Shown piece after piece: positions 25,101-37,100 of a stretch of DNA of 64,000 bases. Where the stretch lies: contig OU612067.1 of assembly GCA_914767715.1 (NCBI GenBank), positions 21,240,162 to 21,304,161 on the forward strand, read 5' to 3'. A program made the position numbers and the translations under genes. The notes beneath the pieces are model-generated. The model was not told the origin of the DNA and made no database searches. It saw only the letters and a program-made list of their open reading frames with translations. Within the stretch, counting starts at the first letter, position 1. Each line of letters opens with the position of its first letter. Origin of the DNA: Membranipora membranacea (Eukaryota; Bryozoa; Gymnolaemata; Cheilostomatida; Membraniporidae).

Positions 25101-28100
25101 CGGGGTCAAAATCCATGTTGAAAGTGTAAAAGCTGAGTTTCATACATTATTGAGTATAAGTGTTATATTTTTGTATTCCAACCTCAGAACAGGTATCACA
25201 AGGGAGGTTTCATGGAATTTTACTCATGTTAATCAGGGGGGACAACTTTTTCCATAATCAACCTTTCAGAACATATCTTTAACTTGTGATAAAAGTTCTC
25301 AATATTTTGAGCTAATGCTCTGGGTATGGTTTCCTGATACCATAAGCTTTTCATAGAAATTAAAAATCACTTAACCAGAATGTTGATGCGCTGCTAAACT
25401 TTTGTGTTTGTCATCTTTAAAGTTTTTTTTGCAATTATCTATGGGCTTGTCAGATAAACTGAATCAGCAGAAATTTTTATAAATGTCTAGAGAATGATCA
25501 TTGAAAAATTTATTCAGATATCTCTGATCAGTTGGAAATTATAATGAATTCAATCCGAGTATGCCCCTTTATGAATGGAGTGAATTGACGTAACGCTATA
25601 CAATGCTGATGGTATTGTGTGCAATTGTTGCAAATTCTAGGTGTTTAGCTGTTTTTATCTTCCAGCGATGTTGTAGGATGGGATAGGATGGGATGGGATG
25701 GGATGGGATGGGATGGGATGGGATGGGATGGGATGGGATGGGATGGGATGGGATGGGATGGGATGGGATGGGATGGGATGGGATGGGATGGGATGGGATG
25801 GGATGGGATGGGATGGGATGGGATGGGATGGGATGGGATGGGATGGGATGGGATGGGATGGGATGGGATGGGATGGGATGGGATGGGATGGGATGGGATG
25901 GGATGGGATGGGATGGGATGGGATGGGATGGGATGGGATGGGATGGGATGGGATGGGATGGGATGGGATGGGATGGGATGGGATGGGATGGGATGGGATG
26001 GGATGGGATGGGATGGGATGGGATGGGATGGGATGGGATGGGATGGGATGGGATGGGATGGGATGGGATGGGATGGGATGGGATGGGATGGGATGGGATG
26101 GGATGGGATGGGATGGGATGGGGTTTAAATGACTGATGATGGCCTATTTAAAAAACGAATACAGCTGGTATAAAACTATCATGGTATCAAGTAGTTCTAG
26201 TTTTGGCACTGAAAAAAGATTGTCTACCACTATATATAACAATGATTGAGAATGTGATTTAGCCTTTATACAGTGTAGTTATTTCCTGTATACTCAATGA
26301 ATTTTCTTGTTATATTTAAATATAAGCCCAAACCTCAAAGCCATAGTTGTTTGGATGTTTAGCAATCTCTTTCTTCCTGTGGTATCTAATCAGTTGCTTG
26401 CAGTTTATCTTGTTCTTGCAGGAGCGGCTTGGCAACTTGCCTCCGGAGTTTTTCATATCGACAAATTTTTCATGGAGCATTATTGCTGGTCTGGTGTGAC
26501 TCTGGCCTGTAGCCTGATTTCTAAGCTGAAACAATCAGTCAATAAATTGATGGTTGAAGATCCGAGAAAGATTTTGTTACCAATAGTTGAGCAGTCTGTC
26601 ATGTTTCTACACTCAATAAGTTATTACCTAGTTTTAGGGATCCAAATGATGAATGCTGTTATTAGATAATGGAATGCTATAAAATAAGGCTTGCAGAGCA
26701 GCTGAAGCTACCATTGTTTTTTTTAAAAAAAAAAATTAATTTATATTCTTACAGTAAGTCGAAATAGAGAGTCTTCCATAATGTTGGGGTTTGCCTCATG
26801 ACTGGTGTGTGTCCTTCCATTTTCAACAAACCTGCCACTCTGCTTACACATCCTAACAACCACTTTACAGACTGGTCTCCGACTGCATCGGAATGTAGTC
26901 CAGAACTAAAAATAAATGCATAACAGATTGTTGGGTAAAAAAGCTGATGTGAGAACCCTCAGAGGTAAAGGATAAATCCTGGGGATGTTATATTTGCTGG
27001 CAAATCCAGTTAATACAGGATAAACATCATCTAGCGTTTTTTTTGCAACACATTTAAGCTACATTTAAGCTAAGTTTCCCACGCCGGGGGCTGTCGGGCG
27101 GTGGGCAAAAGTCTGGGGGGGGGGGGGGGGGGGGGGCTCAGACTACAATTAAAGCTGGTTGTTGCGGGTTAAGGTATATTACCCTATACAAGTGACCAGA
27201 GCTTCCAAGACATCAAAAATTGACTCACTTCTGAAGAGTCTGACTTCTCAGTCAGCTTGTAACCTCGTCTATCAATCAAGACACGATGGCCTTTATTTGA
27301 TCCTTTATCCACAACAACATATGGTTCACTGATATCTTCATCTTCAAAGTTTCCTTTCTCAGGAAATGGGTCAGATATTTCCTCGTCCCTGCAATTACAT
27401 TCAAAGGGTCATTTCATGAAGCGATAAATCTAAAAATCTCAGATTTGGAAAAATGAATATTATCTCTATATTGAGATTCACAATTTAAATTGATCGAAAA
27501 TCTATTTTTGAATCTAAATTTAATTACATTTTGAGCAGGAACTAACTCCAGTTTTGGGTTTTTTACACATTACAGCACTTTCTATAATGCTGTCTGTTTA
27601 CCATCACATACATAAGATATTGAATAAATAACGTTTTGCCAACCTTTCTTGAGGATCCGGTGGTATTGAATAATTGGTTATGGCAATCAGTGGATTACTG
27701 GAATCATCCTTGAAATAAATAAATAAACATTATTAATCCTTCGATATCCTAAAGGATCAACTATTAGTTTAACCTTTCTCCGGTCCATTATACCTCATAA
27801 AAAGTCCAATCCATAATTGTGATTCACAGGGTTATCCACTCATAAAGAAAGAGGGGACAACTTTAAAAAAAGATACTCAGAAAAAAATTAAGAACCATCA
27901 TTATGAACAATCACGATACACAATCAAACAATCAATGCTGAACTCTGCTGGCTAGATCTAAACCAAAGTGATTGAGTAAGATGAACATGTCTGGTGGAAC
28001 AGGGAGACAGGCAAAAAGCGACATTCATACCAATAAAGCAGTGGTTGGCTGGTCCTCAGGCAGTTCATTCTTTGTAGTTTGTGATGACTTTCTAAGATCA

Positions 28101-31100
28101 CCTTGTAGTGTTTCTTGTTCCTGCGTTAATTGATTCTGATCTACTGCCAGCTGAGTTAGAGGAGTTAGAGGAGTTAGAGGAGTCAACGGTCCCTGATCTG
28201 CTAGGGTCTGTTTTTGAGGAGTGTGTAGCTTTGTGCTCACCAACGGACTCTTATCTGCTAGGGTCTGTGTTAGAAGAGTGTGTAGCTTTGTGCTCACCAA
28301 CGGACTCTTATCTGCTAGGGTCTGTGTTTGAAGAGTGTGTAGCTTTGTGCTCACCAATGGTCTCTTATCTGCTAGTTTCTGTTTTTGAGGAGTGTGTAGC
28401 CTTCTGATCACCAACGGACTCTTATCTGCTAGTTTCTGTTTTTGAGGAGTGTGTACTCCAGGGTAATAAGGTAACTGGTTCGGAATTGCCCTCTCACGTT
28501 AAAACCTTCCAAAATGAAGAGTTGCCCTCTCTCTTCGAATTTTCACAGGCTTTGATATGATTGGCCCATTACATCTTACTTTTTTCTTATTGGCCTGTTC
28601 AATGACTTCATACTGATTACAATATCTGTGTTGGGGAACACTGAGTTAGTTATCGATATTGCTAGTAGTCAACTTTCTGAACAGCAGTCGGACTCAGTGG
28701 CACCAATCAGTTACTTCACAGACACATAAGACCACGATGAAGAGATGATGAGCCAACTCAGCTTCACAAGAAGAAGAAGAATGAAATTAGAACAGCTGTG
28801 AATGGACTTGATTGAATCAATTTGTTGTAGCTCTCAGTCTCAGCAGGTCTCAGCTGGTCTCAGGTATGGTAAATAAATGTTATTTAGTATTTATATTTGG
28901 TACACTACTATTCTACTACTCAGTTGTGAGTGAAAAATGAGTAGACTAACTAAGAAGTCTAGCTAGTAACTGTTAGTTACTATCACTACTAGTAACTTTC
29001 TGTAGTTTGCCAATGGTACCAGTCCAATGTACATGTGCAGTGTAATATCAAGCAAGGAGAAGGACTCCTAAGAGTTGTAAGAGGGGGGGGGGGGGGAAGG
29101 CTCATACAAGTCCAAGGAGTTTACTCCTTACTCTTCGCTTTGTTGTTTGTTGGTGGTGGCATGTTTAGGTGGGCAACTCTCGTGCAACTAATTGTCTAGA
29201 ACTGTTATTGCTAATCTACTATGGCTACATGTAGGCCTACATACTTTACATTGTAAGGAAATGCCCCCTCTCTTTACTACAACTACAGCCTATGTAGGCT
29301 GGGTCTTGTATTTGTATAAAGTGTGTGCATAGGCTTTGCCTCGGCGCAACTGACGGATCATTATTGCTTTATGTCAACCATTCCCAACTGTCTGAGACTG
29401 GTGGGGTCACCCTTAAATACAAACAGCAAAACTATATACATATTAGTATACACTTTATTTACTGATCAAGCATGCGCATATATGACCAAGTGGTACATCA
29501 TCATCTAGCTTAGTAGGCGAGACCTGCTTTTAGCTTCGTTCGAGAATTGGCCACTAATCAATTGAACTATGCTCACTCTTGTGTGAACTATTTGCGAACA
29601 AATTTATCTAAGGAGCGAGGATATTGAGCATTTAAGTTGTAATGATCTTTTGGTTTACAAAGCACAGCTCATGCTAATTGAAATATTCCCTGGTCTATAA
29701 TGTAATAAAGAATATACCAACCCCGATCACCAGAGGAAGGAAACCAGTGCAGACCTTGCCTTTTGCCAATGGTATTGAATTCAAATGATTTGTTGGCTGT
29801 ACAGAGTCTCAACTGCGTCACAGTGGTCATTTCATTATAATAAGCAGTGATCAGGGAGGGGGGCGGATTGCATATAATATTACATGTGTGGGCTCTTTGA
29901 GTTGCAAGCATGTACTTCGCCTTAATTCAGGGTCAACCACTGACAACCATTGGTTATAGTGGTCTGTAGTTGGAGAGTAGAGAAATTGGTTACTGAGAGA
30001 AACTAGACCATTGCCAGCTTGCACACAATTGCAAAAGTTTCCCATATGTAAATCTTCATCAATAGAATGGTGTGTTCAAGTGTTGTAGAGGTACTAGCTC
30101 TCTAGAGTATAACGCTGGTTTAATTATTCGTCTTGTTAATTTGGGAAAAAAGTAGATAGGCCTAGATACAAGAAATGACTCCTTTTGATTGCAGATTTTT
30201 TTGTATTTTAGTCTACATTGTAAAGCAACACAGACCGCAAAATAGTACTGAGAACAGTACAATGAAGAAGAGAGTGTTTGGGTGGTTTATAGCAGATGTG
30301 ATACAACTCGTAGTATCAATAGTCGTTCAGCTTACTCAATTCAAACAGGTAAGCAGACAATCAAATTTTCAATTTCGGTTGTAAAATTTGATTAAGTTGC
30401 AGCAGGGAACTGACCCAGAAAGGCTTGAGATGGCTGGGGTTATAAGCATCGATATCTCCACTGTTACACTTGCATCGAGCATCGTTAGTAATATAATGAT
30501 ATAAATGTCAGGTGATATGTGTAGGCTAACTGATGATAATTGCGTCGGTGTAATCGTTGAAGTATCATGGCATAAATTTGGTAAAAACTGCTTGAACACT
30601 GGCAGGCCTCAGCAAGAATTTTTCATTGAAGCCAGCCAGTTAGTGTAATTAGGAGTTCAGTGACTATCGGAGTTGTGCTCTTTTTTTCATGGAGGGAACA
30701 ACTCATTCCATCTCGCAACATCAAGTCACCTCTTCCCTATATTCCACCCTCCTTGCCACAGCTCATTATCTTGAATGATCATTTTAGTTACAAATTTGCT
30801 GGCGTTATGTGCTGATCAAACCTATAGATCGAGTGTTTCCATTCCAAGACACCAGATATAAAACTTCACAAACTTCTTCACCAACGGCTGGCAAATCTGT
30901 TTCCATCATAGGGATTGTAGATTTAACCAGGTCTTTAAGTGTTGTGTTATTTGTAATTTGGCAACATGCTAGAATCAGGCTCTCAATGCAGAGAAAATTG
31001 AAGGGTCCAGGGATGAACCTTGTAGCAGCAAAGCCTTGTTATAAGACTGCAGATAATTTGAATGCAAATAATGTACTTAGGACATTGGAATGTATTATAT

Positions 31101-34100
31101 TCATACTTTATCACATCATCAACTAAATATTTGTTGCAGAGAATACAGGAGAAAGACTGATTCAGTATGGCATGATAATGGCAGAGTTACGCATCAGAAC
31201 CTTTGGTGGTTTGAATTCTGTCCTGAGAAATCTTGATGTACCGAGTGAGTGTCTGAGTGTCAAATAGTTACATTATTATGATTCATGATGGGTCATGATA
31301 TACTCTTAGCTACCCTGACGCAGTGATCATTTGTATTTGATTGTCCAAATCAAGGATACCATCGGTAGCCTAATTGGTAACCATATCTCATACTCAACCT
31401 AATTAGTGGTTAACTAATTAGATTGATAAGGTAGATTGCAGGTGAAGGAAGGGGGGGGGGGTGAATGAAATGATAATGAAATCTGTCTCTTAAAGTATTG
31501 TCAATTGTTCGATTGTGGTTATCATGGGGCATTTAACTTCCCAACATATGTTGGTGTGTGGGTAATTCTAGGTCACAGGCCCTAAAAAAAATTAAACAGC
31601 ATAAAACTTGTTTCTAATCTATAGTCAACTAAACGTATAGCCTTGTGAGTAAGTATTAGCTAAAGTTTAGTTTAGCTAGTCTTGAGATGACTTAATGTAA
31701 GCTAGCATTAAATTTTGGCTAGTGAAGGTTGAAGTCCATAAAAAGAAAAAAAGGGTGGGCGTATGTTTGCTACTCTTGAAGTTAGCTTTCTCAAGCCTGC
31801 GCAAAATGAAGAAAATTTCCTCCTATGAATACTTTACTCCTCTATGGAACTTTTTATGAACATTATATCTGCTTGATTTTGATTACTGTACCTTACATTT
31901 TAGAACGTACCGGAGGCATTGGATTAGCAGGATGTTGGCATCTATTGACATTTGACTACCGCGTCAAACAACTTGAAGGCAGTTAGTGTAGGAAGAACAA
32001 GTATTCATCAGATAAAGTGGTAAGCTACTCTCACACTACTCTGCAAGTCTACTCATTCTTCACGACTGAGTAGTAGAGTGGTACTCTACTACTCAGTCGT
32101 GAAGAATGAGTAGACTAACTAAGAAGTCTAGCTAGTAACTGTTAGTTATTATCACTACTAGTAGCCTTCAGTAGTTTGCCAATCAGGGGTGTCTTTCAAT
32201 TAGAAAGAGCGATACTTTACTAAAGCAATTTATCACTATCGCATTACTCGAAATTATTGCCCACTTGGTCTTTCAATTAGACAAAATCACTCCCAAATCG
32301 CTTCTCAGAATGTATATAGTTCAATCATTGACTGAACGATTTGAAACTGAGACCCCTAGCAGGTATTGCTCACTCACCTGGTGAGCGATCAGATTGTGAT
32401 TTTGGTTTTTAAGTGTTGTGTTATTTGTAATTTGTTAAAATGTTAGAATCCGGCTCCAAATGCAATGATCTCAGTGCCCTAACTTCATATCTAGATAGGG
32501 TGAAAGAAAGAGGGCTTTCACGGTTTTCATCAGTAATAATACATCTGGTAAAAAAATCCAAAACTAAGAATTGCGAAAAAAATTTATCCTCAGCCAATCA
32601 TATTTGTTGAGCCGACCTCAGCTGTTTCAGGGGAAACAATTGGTCCATAGTCAATATATTATATAATATGTGCCGAAATGTGAGTTGCTGGCATTTAATG
32701 TAACATTGTGTATACCCTAAGAGAGTTAAGTATTTGCAGCAGGGAAAATTCACAAATAGCTACATTTAAAGCAAGCTAACATTTGCTCTCATTTCTTCAT
32801 ATAGACTCCCACCTCCGCTAGAGGAGTAATTTACTGCAAATCATCTTTAGACAACTATCCTGAATATTATGTAAGATCAAGTTTATCGTCCTATTGTATT
32901 TAGAGTGATATATGAATATCTCAAAAAACTCAATATTCACACCCGTTTATATATATAATATGTGGTTTTAGATCAGAAGATGATTTGATGGTATTCAGTA
33001 GCTAATAAACCATGGCTTCCCGCCAGAAATTGCCAGAAGATTAAACCGTGAGTTACTTCAATACCATTGGACCCCACTTTCAATGATGGGATTACTCTAG
33101 TGGAGTAATGTTAGTTCAATAGGAAAAGTTTGCATTTCGAGGAAATGGCTTGAAGTAATAAAATTATGGCTAGCCAACATTTTCTCAACTCCGTCACTTG
33201 ACATTAACTTCCAGTGGGTGACCTCACGTTCAAAGTTTTAAGATACTTGGGTTTAAATGAGCTCATTGGATGGTTGTGACAGGGTTGTCACATCCAATTC
33301 TTGAGAAAGGCACCCAAGTGCCTTCGGAGTTCTCCTCTATTACAAAAACTAAGTGCAGACAACCATTGCAGTACTAACAGTCTGCTGAATAACAATAAAA
33401 AAGCATGGCTGTAAATGCTGTTGGCAAATTCCCACATGATTATAATATAAGTTGTATGTCAATTAAAATATTATCACCCCTGCATTTCCGGTTGCTCCAA
33501 TCCTAGTAAAATCCAAGTAAAACGATGTTGTCTTGTGTTGATGGCTGGAGGGGGAGCAGCTCCAAATATATGCAAATTAGATTAAAATTTTTCTTGAGGT
33601 AGAGAATGTTTTACTTTTTGTCACCATGCTCAGTAAATAACCTAACAAAGAGTCAAGTAGATGTCGAGCACATAGTGCTTGCTTTCCAATCTAGTCAATG
33701 CAATGTCACAGTGTATGTTATGTCATTATCCCTATCGTTTTATCCAATTTTTCTGCATTTGGATTCGCTTCTGGTGTCACCAGTAAAATGGGAGGAACTT
33801 GAAATGTAGGCATTTATCACAGAACTTCTAATGGTTCTGGATCAAAGAAAGAAGAAATATGTCGTCATCCAACCAACTTAACATTATTGATGGCCAACCA
33901 CCCAACCAACGCTACTCCATATTGAATAGTTTCCCCACTCCTGATTGCTAAAAGGAATTATTCTGAGCCATGATTTTTGCGTCATATTGTGTACTCTGAT
34001 CTAAACTTCAACAGTGCCTCTGTTAGAAGGGAATTAGGGGGGGGGGGGTTATTGTATGACACCTGAAGCTTTTGAACAAACCATCGGAGTGAGCATTTGC

Positions 34101-37100
34101 TAATGTTGTTTCACCTTGGGCCTGACACTGAGCTTATATATATTGCTTTCGCTTTGCATACTTTTGTCTTTTGTGATAGTATGGTACTTCAAAAAGTGCT
34201 GTTTTGATGTGGCCGTGTGGGCCTACATACATCTCAATTCGGAGTTTAGTGGACAGTCATAGCTTCATCATAATCTATAGACGGCATACAATAGATAGCT
34301 GTCAGGACGTCATTTCTCACAGATATACTCATATATGGTGTCCCAAACTCCGCACATAATTTTTTTCTACAACAATCTTACCGTTGTTTTGACTTCACAT
34401 CATGAAATTTCTACATACAAGATTATTTTTTACAGTTTTACTATTTGGAGGAGTGAACGTAGAATGGGGACAGTGACTCAGAAGATATACGACAGAGCAT
34501 CATACTCAGCAGTTTTCTCACACCTTGTCACCCACCACCAATAACTCCAGCTTCAAAGAAGCACACTCTGCTGATGCTCTCTTTGTTACACTTGGAACTG
34601 AAGTTGTGAAGACAACAGGGACAAATACCCCCCCCCCCCCCACCCAAGGTATGTATGGGCTTGCATGATCACCAATGCTTATCTATCAATATTTCGGGAG
34701 TCATCAGCAAAATTATTATGTCAAACAATGTAATCCTCTGATTCATGATTGTTGCTACATCACTTAGGCGCGTATTATATATAGTTTTTTTTGGTGATGG
34801 CATCACAAATCAGTAAAATAATGTGTAGGCACATTTTCTTTTTAGCAGCAGCATGGCTTCGAATGGTCTGACACCACAAATTTTTATATCATTGGATTGC
34901 TCATCTTCTGAGGAACACAGTGGTTACTTTCTTTAGTAAACAAGGAAAATATCTATTAACATATCGAAAGCTTTATGGAAAACAGTTAAAAAATGATATA
35001 AATTGCTGCCCTGCTGCCGGCTTATGTATGCAATTATTCCACTTTCATGGGGGCAAAGAAATTCACAGTTTGTGAGTGTGTCCTGAAAATCTGAGGTCTG
35101 TAGCTAAATAATCGCTTATGCCAGCTACAAAAGAAGCTTTCTCTAAAGCATCACAAATCAGTAAAATAATGTGTAGGCACATTTTCTTTTGAGCAGCAGC
35201 ATGGCTTCGAATGGTCTGACACCACAAATTTTTATATCATTGGATTGCTCATCTTCTGAGGAACACAGTGGTTATTTTCTTTAGTAAACAAGGAAAATAT
35301 CTACCAACATATCAAAAGCTTTATGGAAAACAGTTAAAAAATTATATTAATTGCTGCCCTGCTGCCGGCTTATGTATGAAATTATTCCACTTTCATGGGG
35401 GGGCAAAGAAATACACAGTTTGTGAGTGTGCCCTGAAAATCTGAGGTCTGTAGCTCAATATTTTCTTATGCCAGCTACAAAAGAAGCTTTTTCTAAAGCA
35501 TCAAAAATCAGTAAAACAATGTGTAGCCAAATTATCTTTTGAGCAGCAGCATAACTTCTAAAGGTCTGACAGCACAAATTTTTATATCATTGGATTCCTC
35601 ATCTCCCGAGGAACATAGTGTTAATTTTTTTAGTAAAAAAGGAAAACATCTTCCAACATTTTGAGAGCTTTAGTGAAAACAGTTTGAAAATGATAAAATT
35701 GCTGCCCTGCTGCCGGCATATGTATGCAACTACTCCATTTTCATGGCGGGTATTTTTGAGTGTGATCTGAAAATCTGAGGTCTGTAGCTCGACAACTTAT
35801 TTTGTTTGCAACAAAAAAGGCTTCCTCTTTACAATCATTATGATTTATAGCCATATTGAGAGTATAAAAAATTTGTCACCAACTCGAACCTAGAGCTCTG
35901 CGTTGACGAAATAGAGAATTATCCACTGAGCTACACAGACATGTTGTATCAAAATAAGAGTGTCTGCCTTAAATTTAGTGGAGCATGAATTCTGTATTAC
36001 AATAATTACATTACATTACCGATGATGAATACACACACAATCAGCATATTTGTGCACAGCTAAATCATCACAAATCAATAAAATAATGTAGAAGCACATT
36101 TTCTTTTGAGCAGCAGCATGGCTTCAAATGGTCTGACACCACAAATTTTTATATCATTGGATTGCTCATCTTCTGAGGAACATAGTGGTTATTTTCTTTA
36201 GTAAACAAGGAAAATATCTACCAACATATCGAAAGCTTTACGGAAAACGGTTAAAAAATGATATAAATTGCTGCCCTGCTGCCGGCTTATGTATGCAATT
36301 ATTCCACTTTCATGGGGGGCAAAGAAATACACAGTTTGTGAGTGTGTCCTGAAAATTTGAGGTCTGTAGCTTGATAACTTTTTATGCCAGCCACAAAAGA
36401 AGTTTTTCGCTTTATAATTTATATGATTTTTGGCCTTTTCGACATGTGGAGATAACTCGGGTTCACAAAATTACCTTATATGCCCTGAGTAGCTTTGTGC
36501 TCACCAATGGTCTCTTATCTGCTAGTTTCTGTTTTTGAGGAGTGTGTAGCTTTGTGCTCACCAACGGACTCTTATCTGCTAGGGTCTGTGTTTGAAGAGT
36601 GTGTAGCTTTGTGCTCACCAACGGACTCTTATCTGCTAGGGTCTGTGTTTGAAGAGTGTGTAGCTTTGTGCTCACCAATGGTCTCTTATCTGCTAGTTTC
36701 TGTTTTTGAGGAGTGTGTAGCCTTCTTATCACCAATGGACTCTTATCTGCTAGGGTCTGTGTTAGAGGAGTGTGTAGCTTTGTGCTCACCAACGGTCTCT
36801 TATCTGCTAGGGTCTGTGTGAGTGGATTACTGGAATCATCCTTGAAATAAATAAATAAACATTATCAATCCTTCAATATCCTAAAGGATCAAATATCAGT
36901 TTAACCTTTCTCAAGTGCATTATGCCTCATAAAAAGTCCAATCCACAATTGTGATTCACAGAGTTATCCACTTATAAAGAAAGAGGGGACAACTTTAAAA
37001 AAAGATACTCAGAAAAAAATTAAGAACCATCATTATGAACAATCACAATACACAATCAAACAATCAATGCTGAACTCTGCTGGCTAGATCTAAACCAAAG

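Larger units (their letters stand above)
22471..27708 (-). other. FLYWCH finger plus MULE DDE transposase core (residues about 747-1275)
   Basis: Exons 27644-27708 and 27229-27388 give an acidic leader and the start of a FLYWCH finger (YKLTEKSDSSE). Exon 26753-26905 supplies its W and Cys/His ligands (FW, C828, C834, H854, H857). Exon 26334-26525 encodes a basic helical stretch usual between FLYWCH and the core. The RNase-H-like core shows WYIDGTF (D979), ITADFEM (D1044), a GCLYHHKQA zinc-type C-x2-H (C1065, H1068), MSLAILPPE, and RTNNDLEGYHNEINR (candidate third acid E1179), followed by the RLIGEHHNVWVLVERLL tail. These are the hallmarks of animal MULE transposases. The DDE residues all appear intact. 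The spacing from D1044 to the candidate E1179 is on the long side for the superfamily. Confidence 0.9.
28456..36489. mobile_element. 8,034-bp insertion with short TIRs and TA duplication, inside a transposase exon
   Basis: The linker repeat consensus (...GTGTGTAGCTTTGTG...) is broken at TA. TA is present on both sides (28454-28455 and 36490-36491), and removing 8,034 bp plus one TA restores the repeat and its frame (351 + 423 = 774 nt, phase 0 at both ends). The ends resemble each other in reverse complement: CTCCAGGGTAATAAGGTAA against CTCAGGGCATATAAGGTAA. TA duplication fits Tc1/mariner-like or other TA-targeting elements, but 8 kb is large and I found no transposase inside, so the superfamily is open and the copy may be non-autonomous. 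Contents: dispersed repeats, a 34-bp hairpin, a 350-bp tandem array and a tRNA-like remnant. Confidence 0.8.

Noticed and set aside
25688-26136. Three overlapping 144-147-residue frames of MGWDG repeats
   Set aside because: Any 5-bp repeat without a stop gives the same peptide in all frames; this is a microsatellite.
35875-35940. Functional tRNA gene
   Set aside because: A- and B-box-like motifs are present, but the anticodon and acceptor stems do not pair.
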